A DNA stretch of 15,749 nt, from contig JAISQX010000121.1 in NCBI GenBank assembly GCA_031273965.1, positions 1 through 15,749 of the forward strand. Direction: 5' to 3'. A model generated the notes under the pieces. It saw only the letters and a program-made list of their open reading frames with translations, was not told the DNA's origin and made no database searches. This document shows, piece by piece, positions 7,772 to 15,300 of the stretch (within the stretch, counting starts at the first letter, position 1; every line of letters begins with the position of its first letter). This DNA comes from Clostridiales bacterium. GTDB lineage: Bacteria; Bacillota; Clostridia; Christensenellales; JAISNN01. Made by a program: the position numbers and the translations under genes.

Positions 7772-8174
7772 CTAAATCGGAGCTTACGCATGAAAATGCG
7801 CAAGCTCCTGTTGAGGGGAAACTCTCCCACTTTAGCATACTCTTCATCCGCCAAAATCAAGCCCACTCGCATTTGGTCGTCAAGCGAACACCGATAGGCT
7901 ATTAAGGTAGGTCTCCGCCTATTACCCTCTCCTTGCCGCATATGCTCGCCAACGCGATAGGCTCAAAGCCCGACGAAGCGTTGGAACTAACGACTATTTT
8001 ATTATTATGGTCGCAAGAATAATCGGATATTAACGCGCCGTTAGAAAAAGACAATATCAGGGAAAGGTTTCCGTTCTTAATCAACCCCGACACAGAATTT
8101 GTGGTTTCGGGGCGACTCTCGCACAGGGACAAAAAAACTCCCTTAAACGTGCCAATAGTATCGTAACAAGTCTG
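7759..8174 (-). pseudogene. Unrecognised small gene, probably frameshifted
   Basis: On the minus strand an open frame runs from 8174 to a stop at 7902. An AAGGGAG sequence 5 bp before a TTG at 8132 could start a 76-residue product. That product ends GKERVIGGDLP. Just there the neighbouring frame opens and continues with LIAYRCSLDD and ADEEYAKVGEF to a stop at 7759. Restoring one base near 7904-7911 would join the two frames into one protein of about 120-135 residues. Both parts have protein-like composition. This suggests a degraded gene, a sequencing indel or a programmed frameshift. No family was recognised, no ATG start exists, and no conserved motif supports a function. A short genuine protein ending at 7902 is the alternative. 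Confidence 0.35.
7779..7808. repeat. 13-bp inverted repeat upstream of the OadA promoter
   Basis: GGAGCTT and CGCAT (7779-7785 and 7787-7791) are mirrored by ATGCG and AAGCTCC (7796-7800 and 7802-7808) around a 4-nt loop. The single mismatch at 7786/7801 becomes a G-U pair in minus-strand RNA, giving a 13-bp hairpin there. It lies 7 bp upstream of the -35 box of the OadA promoter. It could be an operator, or the 3' end of the preceding transcript. No T-run follows. Confidence 0.55.
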
Positions 8175-8179
8175 TTATA

Positions 8180-8220
8180 AAAAACTTTAGAGAAAAATCT
8201 TGAAAAAATTTTTCCCTAAA
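8180..8220 (-). terminator. AT-rich terminator of the decarboxylase operon
   Basis: On the minus strand, CTTTAG/GAAAAAT-type arms at plus 8186-8198 and 8208-8220 pair over 13 positions with one mismatch. The T6 run at plus 8179-8184 follows. The beta-subunit stop is 32 bp upstream. The stem is poor in GC, so termination may be partial. Confidence 0.5.
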
Positions 8221-8251
8221 TAAGTACGATAAACATTTCTATTTTTTGCCG

Positions 8252-9475
8252 TCAGCCGAATATCGCGAGCAATATACCCGCGGCGACTGCGGAACCTATA
8301 ACGCCGGCGACGTTGGGCCCCATAGCGTGCATAAGCAGGAAGTTTGTCGGGTCTTCCTTTTGCCCGACAACCTGAGCAACTCTCGCCGCCATGGGTACGG
8401 CGGAAACGCCCGCGGAACCTATGAGCGGATTGATTTTGTTCTTTGAAAAGAGATTCATAAATTTGGCTATAAGCACGCCCGAACCGGTGGCGATTACAAA
8501 CGCGAACAACCCTAAAACCACGACCATCAACGATTTCAAAGTGAGAAATTCCGGTCCGTACGCCTTAGTTCCCACAACCAAGCCCAAAAATACCGTGACT
8601 ATATTGATAAGTTCGTTTTGCACGGTCTTTGACAGCCGCTCCACAACTCCCGATTCCTTTAGCAGGTTGCCCAACATAAGCATTCCGACAAGCGGCAAAG
8701 CCGACGGAAGAAGTAATCCGCACACTATCGTAACGACTATGGGAAATATAATCTTTGTGCGTTTGGACACGGGCTTAAGCGCGTCCATTCTTATCAGCCG
8801 CTCCTCTTTCGTCGTGAGCAGCCTCATTACGCGCGGCTGTATTATCGGTATAAGCGCCATGTACGAATACGCCGCGATAGCTATAATACTTACGTCCTGT
8901 CCAAGCTTAGACGTCAGATAAATCGCCGTGGGGCCGTCCGCTCCGCCTATTATAGCCACCGACGCCGCAAATTTGTCGGGGTCGGTTACATCTATGACCT
9001 TAAACAGCGACAACCCTATTAAAAGCGTCAAAAATATTCCTACCTGCGCCGCCGCGCCGAGTATAAGGCTCTTTGGATTCGATATCAGCGGACCGAAGTC
9101 GGTCATCGCGCCTATCCCCAGAAATATAATCGGCGGAAAAATCACAAGCTGTACTCCCTGATACAGATAGTAAATTATACCTCCTATACTCACGGTTTCC
9201 ATCGTCTGACCTATCACATTGCCGGCTTCGTCCATAACGGGGACAAAATCAAGCAACGGCTTCTCGGTAAGTATCGCGTGAGCGCCGGGGATATTAATTA
9301 TAAGCATACCGAACGCGATGGGGAGTAAAAGCAACGGCTCGTATTTCTTTACTATGGCGTAATACATAAGTATGCAAGCCAAAATAATCATTATGAAATT
9401 GAAATACATCGGCTCTCCGGATTGAAATCCGGTGCTGTCCCATAGCGTTTTTAAACTCTCTATAATTTTTTCCAT
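8252..9475 (-). CDS. oadB: Na+-translocating decarboxylase beta subunit
   Basis: A 407-residue polytopic membrane protein that decarboxylates carboxybiotin and exports Na+, turning decarboxylation energy into a sodium gradient. The family signatures are intact. FPPIIFLGIGAMTDFGPL lies near 113-130. IIGGADGPTAIY is at 175-186, with the essential aspartate at D180. The C-terminal NFLLMHAMGPNVAGVIGSAV at 378-397 contains the conserved asparagine and serine of the transport site. Length and hydrophobic pattern are normal for OadB/MmdB/GcdB. The sequence does not discriminate the substrate of the complex, which is set by the carboxyltransferase. The gene follows the biotin carrier after a 124-bp spacer with hairpins, and is last in the operon. 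The ATG at 9475 is preceded by a weak GGAAT-type site. Confidence 0.95.
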   Translation of the reverse strand: MEKIIESLKTLWDSTGFQSGEPMYFNFIMIILACILMYYAIVKKYEPLLLLPIAFGMLIINIPGAHAILTEKPLLDFVPVMDEAGNVIGQTMETVSIGGIIYYLYQGVQLVIFPPIIFLGIGAMTDFGPLISNPKSLILGAAAQVGIFLTLLIGLSLFKVIDVTDPDKFAASVAIIGGADGPTAIYLTSKLGQDVSIIAIAAYSYMALIPIIQPRVMRLLTTKEERLIRMDALKPVSKRTKIIFPIVVTIVCGLLLPSALPLVGMLMLGNLLKESGVVERLSKTVQNELINIVTVFLGLVVGTKAYGPEFLTLKSLMVVVLGLFAFVIATGSGVLIAKFMNLFSKNKINPLIGSAGVSAVPMAARVAQVVGQKEDPTNFLLMHAMGPNVAGVIGSAVAAGILLAIFG

Positions 9476-9531
9476 TATTCCATTCCGTTTTTATTTTTTT
9501 TGTTTTATACGACGAAAAAAACGCAATCGCT

Positions 9532-9586
9532 AAAACGAAATTCTTTTGCGGTTTCGTTTTTGCGTTAACGCGTTTTTTTCAACGCG
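9532..9586. repeat. Two intercistronic hairpins between carrier and beta genes
   Basis: AAAACGAAA (9532-9540) and TTTCGTTTT (9552-9560) form a perfect 9-bp inverted repeat. CGCGTT (9569-9574) and AACGCG (9581-9586) form a second, 6-bp one. Both lie in the 124-bp spacer inside the operon and neither has a T-run on the minus strand. They could be RNA processing or stability elements, or partial attenuators that set beta-subunit levels. Confidence 0.45.
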
Positions 9587-9599
9587 CCGAAAATATATC

Positions 9600-10010
9600 C
9601 TATTTTACGGCGGCAAGCAATTGATTTTGCGCGACGTTTTGTCCTTGGCTAACGACAAAGGTTATGACGCCGTCGGCGGGACTTGCAATATCGTTTTCCA
9701 TTTTCATCGCCTCTATAATCAAAATTGTCTGCCCTTTCTTAACCGTCGCCCCGTTTGGAACCTTTAGACTTACTATCATGCCGGGTAAGGGCGCGTTGAT
9801 TTTTACGCCGTCCGCGGCAATCGTTGCGGGCGCGGCTTTTGGCGCGACCGGAGCGCTCGCCGGCTTAACCGCCGCAAGCGCCGGAGCGGCGGGCTTCGGC
9901 GCCGCGGCAATAGGCGCGGTTTGCGCGGCGGGAACCGCCGCGCCGCCGATTATCTCTTCAACTTCAACTTGATATGCTTTACCGTCTACGGTAATAACAA
10001 AATTACGCAT
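9600..10010 (-). CDS. Biotin carrier subunit (gamma) of the decarboxylase
   Basis: A 136-residue biotin/lipoyl-attachment protein. After a short N-terminal strand region (1-22) comes an Ala/Pro-rich flexible linker (about 24-64). The C-terminal biotinyl domain (68-136) carries EAMKMEND at 100-107, and biotin is expected on K103. It shuttles the carboxyl group from the carboxyltransferase to the membrane beta subunit. Domain order and length match MmdC/GcdC and the 1.3S subunit of transcarboxylase. The gene lies between the OadG and beta genes. As the only biotinyl domain in the window it is the natural partner for both carboxyltransferases. The ATG at 10010 has an AGAGG site about 10 bp upstream. 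Confidence 0.93.
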   Translation of the reverse strand: MRNFVITVDGKAYQVEVEEIIGGAAVPAAQTAPIAAAPKPAAPALAAVKPASAPVAPKAAPATIAADGVKINAPLPGMIVSLKVPNGATVKKGQTILIIEAMKMENDIASPADGVITFVVSQGQNVAQNQLLAAVK

Positions 10011-10064
10011 ATATCTTATACCTCTTATAAAAAGAATTTGTTTTATATTTTATTTTTATCGGAT

Positions 10065-10406
10065 TTACAGCCTTCTGATATCTTTTATGACAAAGCTAGC
10101 CCTGCGCGAAGCGGTTTTTTGCTCCTCGTAAATCATCCTTACCGCCGCCGCAATAACCGCCGCGACTCTTTTTTCCTCTTCCTCGTCGTTAACGGCGGAC
10201 GCATTCTCTTCCGTGCGTTGCTCCGGAATCTCCTCTTCGGCTATATTATTCTTTTTTTTCTTTTTGGGCTCGTATTTTGCCGTAAGCTCGGAAAACTTGC
10301 TTTCAAGCGCCTTAAAGCCCTTTATGACAAAAACGAGTAAAACCAACACGAGAAAAACTATGAGTATCCCGATTATGGTGTTTATCAATCCTTCCAAAAA
10401 ACTCAT
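10065..10406 (-). CDS. OadG-family decarboxylase membrane subunit (gamma/delta)
   Basis: A 113-residue protein with one N-terminal membrane helix (about residues 8-29). A lysine-rich patch (EPKKKKKN, about 66-73) is followed by an acidic stretch and a C-terminal tail ending SFVIKDIRRL. This layout fits the OadG/MmdD small subunit, which anchors and assembles the carboxyltransferase, carrier and beta subunits. The AAVIAAAVRMIYE segment followed by a basic ending is typical of the Bacillota members. AAGGAG precedes the ATG at 10406, and the stop of the carboxyltransferase gene is only 15 bp upstream. Low complexity makes similarity searches weak, but context is decisive. Confidence 0.85.
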   Translation of the reverse strand: MSFLEGLINTIIGILIVFLVLVLLVFVIKGFKALESKFSELTAKYEPKKKKKNNIAEEEIPEQRTEENASAVNDEEEEKRVAAVIAAAVRMIYEEQKTASRRASFVIKDIRRL

Positions 10407-10421
10407 CGTTTATCTCCTTAC

Positions 10422-11831
10422 TTAAGCGTTGACAAGCATGAGCAAAACGCTTATTACATACGGTCTTATGAGCGATGGTTCGATTATGTTGTCCACATAG
10501 CCGCCCTTAGCCGCGATATACGGATTCGCCGATTCTTCGGCGTATTTTTTATTAAGCTCCTCGCGTTTCTTTACCGGCTCCGCGGACTTTTTTAATTCCT
10601 CGTCGTAAAGAAGCACCGTCGCCACCTCCGGGTTTACCGGCGAAATCACCGCGTCAACCGTCGCAAAGGTATAATCATATCCGATATTTTTGGACGCGAA
10701 CGCGCTGTAAGCGTATCCTATCGCGTTTCCGGTTATGACGGAAATTTTGACGTTTTCGGACAAAGCGACGTTTGTCATTAGCTCGGACGCCGACTCGGCA
10801 AGTCCGTTATATTCGTCGCTTAGCGACGGCTCTATACCTTTATTATCGACAAAATTTATCTGTGGGATATTAAAACTCGAAACGGTGTAGATAAATCTCG
10901 AAGCTTTTTTTATTCCGTTTAGCGTAATGAATTTATTCGCGTTTTTGTCAAAGGCGATAAAAGCCGTCGTGATACCCGCGACTTTTGCAAGCGCGCATTT
11001 GACTTCCTTTGCAAAGTCCTTATATACCTCAAAATATTTACCGCCGTCGGCAACCGAGGTAAAAAGGCTTTCCGCGGAGGCGTTTTCGTTCAATTCCGGC
11101 GCTTCGCGGTTTATATCGTCGGAGTAATCTCCCGCCGCAATATAACCGTCGTTAGAAGGTAAAAGCTCCAAAAGCTCGGCAAGCTTTTCTTTTAATTCCG
11201 CATTCGTCTTGTAAAGACAAGAGATATTATTTGTATTTTCGCTTATCGCCTTTGCGGACATAGCCTCCGGTTTGGCTTTTGACGCGGCGGCGACGACGAC
11301 GGGAGAATTTACCGAAAGTTTAGCGTCCTCGGCTGCAAAAACAAAATCCGCGAGTTTGAGATAGACGCTCATCATGCCAACGGCATTCCCCTTGACTATG
11401 GCGATATGCGGCACACAGCCCGAAATATCATTAGCCGCCTTTATAATCTTTGAATAACCCTCTCCGACGCTTATACCCTCGCCTATGCGCGCGCCTGCCG
11501 AATCGATAATCGATATAAACGGCACGCCGGCTTTTTCAGCCGAATAAATATTCTTTGTTATCTTATCGGCTTGCGCTTTGCTAAGTCCGCCCGACAAAAC
11601 CTCTGAGTTTTGGGCGAACAGATATACGGGGTTGTCGTTTATTGCGGCGTATCCCGTGATAACGCCCTCTCCCAAAGCCTCGGTTCCGTCCAAAAAATTT
11701 CTACCGGCAAGAAAAACATCGGTTTCGACAAGACTGTTTTCATCTATTATCTCATCCAAAAAACTCCTTATTTTAGCAGATGCTTTTTTTATAATATCGG
11801 AGTTCAGGTCAAGAGTTTTTATCTTATCCAT
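10422..11831 (-). CDS. Divergent carboxyltransferase subunit of the decarboxylase
   Basis: A 469-residue protein with the crotonase-like double fold of acyl-CoA carboxyltransferases (MmdA, PccB, 12S type). The N-terminal half retains DSAGARIGEG and the C-terminal half ends with AAKGGYVDNIIEP, both clear family markers. However, the segment that normally reads like GPCAGGAVY is GNAVGMMSVY. The usual AYGGAYDVM-like segment is AIGYAYSAF. The glycine pairs that form the oxyanion holes are therefore altered. The protein is also shorter than MmdA (about 510 residues) and lacks the usual N-terminal GKLTARER-type start. Methylmalonyl-CoA decarboxylase activity is possible, but the substrate may differ or activity may be lost. 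It heads the operon with the OadG, biotin and beta genes. GAGAGG precedes the ATG at 11831. Confidence 0.82.
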   Translation of the reverse strand: MDKIKTLDLNSDIIKKASAKIRSFLDEIIDENSLVETDVFLAGRNFLDGTEALGEGVITGYAAINDNPVYLFAQNSEVLSGGLSKAQADKITKNIYSAEKAGVPFISIIDSAGARIGEGISVGEGYSKIIKAANDISGCVPHIAIVKGNAVGMMSVYLKLADFVFAAEDAKLSVNSPVVVAAASKAKPEAMSAKAISENTNNISCLYKTNAELKEKLAELLELLPSNDGYIAAGDYSDDINREAPELNENASAESLFTSVADGGKYFEVYKDFAKEVKCALAKVAGITTAFIAFDKNANKFITLNGIKKASRFIYTVSSFNIPQINFVDNKGIEPSLSDEYNGLAESASELMTNVALSENVKISVITGNAIGYAYSAFASKNIGYDYTFATVDAVISPVNPEVATVLLYDEELKKSAEPVKKREELNKKYAEESANPYIAAKGGYVDNIIEPSLIRPYVISVLLMLVNA

Positions 11832-11860
11832 TTATACCTCTCAAAAAACAAAATATTTCA

Positions 11861-11889
11861 ATTATACCATTATAAACCGAAAAAGTAAA
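11861..11889 (-). promoter_or_regulatory. Promoter of the decarboxylase operon
   Basis: On the minus strand, TTTACT (plus 11884-11889) and a perfect TATAAT (plus 11861-11866) are 17 bp apart. TGG sits directly before the -10 box. Transcription would start about 25 bp before the carboxyltransferase ATG. A second TATAAT lies a few bases upstream, so the exact start is uncertain. Confidence 0.65.
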
Positions 11890-11898
11890 AAAAGCAAG

Positions 11899-11921
11899 AA
11901 AAAGTAATGCCATTGCTTTTT
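11899..11921. repeat. Inverted repeat between divergent promoters
   Basis: AAAAAG-T-AATG (11899-11909) mirrors CATT-G-CTTTTT (11911-11921) with one T-G position. A T9 run follows on the plus strand and a T-rich stretch on the minus strand. It has the form of a bidirectional terminator. It also covers the -35 box of the plus-strand promoter and lies 10 bp from that of the minus-strand promoter, so an operator role is equally possible. Confidence 0.45.
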
Positions 11922-11941
11922 TTTTGTGAAAGTGATATAAT
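11913..11941 (+). promoter_or_regulatory. Promoter of the MmcQ/YjbR-family gene
   Basis: A perfect TATAAT at 11936-11941 is preceded by TGA (extended -10). A poor -35 box, TTGCTT, lies 17 bp upstream at 11913-11918. The leader to the ATG at 12019 would be about 70 nt. Confidence 0.5.
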
Positions 11942-12018
11942 AATAAAAAATCCTAAAACGGAACGCGCCGCATTTTAAATTGCAACCGATAAGATAATAA
12001 ACAAAGCGAAAAACTATT

Positions 12019-12354
12019 ATGCATACAAAAAAAGAATTGATAGCGTATTGTCTGACATACGAAGACGTTTACGAGGACTATCCTTTTGACGATTCGAACT
12101 GGACGGCCGTGCGGCACACGGCGAATAAAAAGACCTTTGCGTTTATTTATGAGCGCGGCGGCGGGCTGTGTCTGAATCTAAAATGCAGCCCCGCGTTTGC
12201 GGATTTTTTGAGGCGGCAATACAAGAGTCTTACGCCCGGTTACCACATGAACAAGGAGCATTGGAACACCGTAATCGTCGGCGGCGACATACCGACGGAG
12301 GATATCAAAGGGCTTATCGCCCATAGCTACGAGCTGACGAAGCCTAAAATTTAA
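12019..12354 (+). CDS. MmcQ/YjbR family protein
   Basis: A 111-residue cytoplasmic protein. The N-terminal YCLTYEDVYEDYPFDD segment, the central GGGLCLNLKC strand and the C-terminal TPGYHMNKEHWNTV motif (about 73-86) match the MmcQ/YjbR family. This is a small CyaY-like fold often annotated as DNA-binding. Its real biochemical role is not established. It is complete and of normal length. No clear Shine-Dalgarno sequence precedes the ATG at 12019. The gene is divergent from the decarboxylase operon and convergent with the MMPL gene, whose stop is 34 bp away with no evident terminator between them. A regulatory link to the decarboxylase is possible from position only. Confidence 0.85.
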   Translation: MHTKKELIAYCLTYEDVYEDYPFDDSNWTAVRHTANKKTFAFIYERGGGLCLNLKCSPAFADFLRRQYKSLTPGYHMNKEHWNTVIVGGDIPTEDIKGLIAHSYELTKPKI

Positions 12355-12388
12355 ATTACATAAGGACAAACGGCGGGGACTTCGCGCG

Positions 12389-15300
12389 TTAAAGCTTTTT
12401 GGGCTGTCCGGCTTTTACCACGAATCTGTCGAACGTCACAAGTAATCCGGGCAGAACGAACAATATCAACAGCGTCGCGAATAACGCGCCTATAGAGAGA
12501 GTTTGGCAGATTGTTCCGATTGCCGGATCGCACGGGAGCATTCCGATAACCCCTAAGACGAGCACCATAATGGAGGCGGATGTCAATATCGTATGGATAG
12601 AGCCGTTATAGGCGGCGCCGAGAGCTTCTTTCGCCCCCATTGTTTTTCGGTTTTCACGGTAGTAGCTTGTAAAAAGTATCCCGTAGTCGATGGTCGCGCC
12701 CATAAGTATGCATTGCACAATCAGCGATGAAAGGTAATACATGTCGTATCCGATAAGACCGCTTGCGGCGACGGTTATAAAGACGCCGCACTGTACGATT
12801 AGCACGAGAATAGCAGGAATCGTAAGAGAACGGAAAATTATCGCGACGATGATAAAGATAGCGAGCGCCGTCAATATGGTAATAAACAGCATTTCGTTTC
12901 CGAAGCTCTTTGACATTTCATAGCTCATCGGCGAATTTCCGATTAAATAATAATTGCCGACAAGCCTTTCTTCGCATAGATCCGTAAGATTATCCAAAAA
13001 CGCGTTCGTTTCCTCCGATTCGTCTGGGAGGGTTGTTTCGATTATGAGCCGAGAATAATTTTTTCCTTTTAGTTGAGAGGCGGCGGCGGCAAGCATAGTC
13101 TTTATATCCGCAATATCGCCGCGGAATTTTTCGTCGATTACTTTTTCAAAACGCGGGTCGCCGACGATATCCTCCGTCAGATAATCAAATAGCGATTGAA
13201 TAGAAAGCGTCCGATTCGCGTCGGCGTTATTTATGCTTGCATAGTATAGATAAAGCAGGTCGAGCGTATTCGCGTTTATGCCGTCGCTTAAGCCGCTCAT
13301 AACGGCGGCAAGTTCTACGGCGGCGTATGTCCGGTCGGATATCACCGAGTCGATTATGGTTTTTGCCATTGTCAATTCGTCAAGGGAAGCGGAATCGAAC
13401 AGCCCCGCAAACTCGTCGTTTTGCAAAACGTCGTCGATTAAAAAATCCATAAAGGTTTCGATTGAAATTTTCCAGTCGCTTGTATCGCCGTGTTCGCTAT
13501 GATAAAGCAGATACAATTGTTCGACCTGTTTCCCGTCCATACCGACGAGAGCCGACAGTTCGTCGCTTTTGTAACTTGTCCCCGCTACGGAACCGTTTAC
13601 GAGTCTTCGCGCCGTTTCGAGTTCGGACAAAAGCCCGCCGTCAAGCATGGCTTCAAACGCGCCGGCATTATCGGCGATGAAATTTATGACCGTTTGAACG
13701 GACAGCGTCCACGAATCGATTTTTTCGGAGGAATCGTCAAGCGTATAGAGCATTTTTGCCATATCGCGATCCATGCCGAGCATTTGCGCCGTTTGGGAGT
13801 AGCTAAGCGCCTCTCCCGACACGGACGCTTTCATTATCGGCTGAATAATTTTCAGCTGTTCAAGCTGCTCCTCGGAAACTACTTCTAAACCGCTTAAATA
13901 CGGAGCAATCTCAAGCAATATGTAATCGACGTATTCCTCCGGCGACATGGTGTTTGCGGTACTGCCCGATTGCATCATATACATCATGTATATAACGCCC
14001 GTTTCCATGGCGTTTTGCCCGAAAAAAGAGGCCATCTCCGTACTCGTCATCTGTTGTCGTATCAAGGTCGGATTTGTATACGCTCTCAAGGTCTGCATTT
14101 GCTCTAAGACCGTTTGGTCAAATTGCCCCGCGAACATGGGGTTATCTGCCGTTTCAATCAAAAAATCGACAAACGCCGGAACGGTCATACTTTCGGGCGT
14201 ATAGCCGTCGGATAAGGCGAAGTAATAGACGAACAGCATTTTCGCTTGTTCCGGTTCGATTGCAAGGGCTGCGGACAACTCTTGGTAAGAGACGGACGCG
14301 GTCATCTCTTCGGCGTTTGTAAAAAATGCGAGATTGCTCAACATCGCCAAAGCATCCGCGTCGAACATTTCTCTATAGTCGGAATTTGTTGAAACCTCGT
14401 CGACGACGAAATCCGCAAATTGAGAAAGGGTCATCGTCACCGTGCTTGCGCCGCCGTTTAACATATAGTAATACAAAAACAGATTTTTTATATTGTCGGG
14501 ATCCATTTCCAAAAAATCAGAAAGCTCCGCCGAGGTCATCGGACGCGTCAGCGCCGCCGCGTCCGAGAATTTTGCTATTCTATCGATATTTTCTTTGAGT
14601 CCGTCGCCCGTTTGATCTAAAAATAACGGATTGTCCGAATTATCGGCGATAAAGCGCAAAAATTCTCCGACGGTCAGCCGCACGGTTTGCCCTTTCGAGT
14701 AGTAAGCGTAAAAGATGATATCGATTATAGCGGGATCTATTGGCGCGTCCAAGCCCATAGCGGAAACGACGCCGGCAAGCTCTGCGGCGGTATACGGCTT
14801 GCCTATCGTCGACGAATAACTTGACGCGCTCTTGACGCGTTGATCGTCTCCGAGTAACTCGGCGATTTTTGCAACGTCCTCGGAATCAATGTTTTCGTAG
14901 AGCAGGACTATTGTGTTGGATTTTGGAAACACGTCGGCAATCGCGTCCTCCGCTTTAAGCGAATAGGTCGTTTGGGCAAAGCTCTGCAAAAACAGCGAGC
15001 CCGCGAACAAAACGCCGAATACACAGGCGAGAATACGGCGACCGCCAAAGCCCAACCGCGCCAAACCGCCCGCCCGAACGTTAAGCGATTTTTTTGCGGT
15101 TCTTTTTATGACTTTGTCAAATGGCAAAATAAGTCCCGGCAAAACGGTAAAGGTACAAAGCAAGCTGATCGCGACGCCTTTCGCGAGGACGACGCCGAGA
15201 TCCGCTCCGATTTTAAAACTCATAAATAAAAGCATTAATAGACCGATAATCGTAGTCGTGGCGCTGCCGCCAATCGAAAAAAACACGTTTTTTAAAGCGT

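Larger units (their letters stand above)
7575..8251. other. 677-bp gap splitting the decarboxylase locus
   Basis: The gap between the beta-subunit gene and the OadA-type gene has four parts in minus-strand order. They are an AT-rich terminator-like hairpin (8180-8220), a possible small or broken reading frame (7759-8174), a 13-bp inverted repeat (7779-7808), and the OadA promoter with its GC-rich leader. No intact conserved gene was recognised. Confidence 0.6.

Noticed and set aside
8246..9161. Plus-strand open frames opposite the beta-subunit gene
   Set aside because: They are antisense shadows of a highly conserved membrane protein gene and have no domain of their own.
13462..14598. Plus-strand open frames opposite the MMPL repeats
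   Set aside because: They are antisense to a long continuous coding frame, rich in Arg and Ser codons as expected for shadows, and lack ribosome binding sites.
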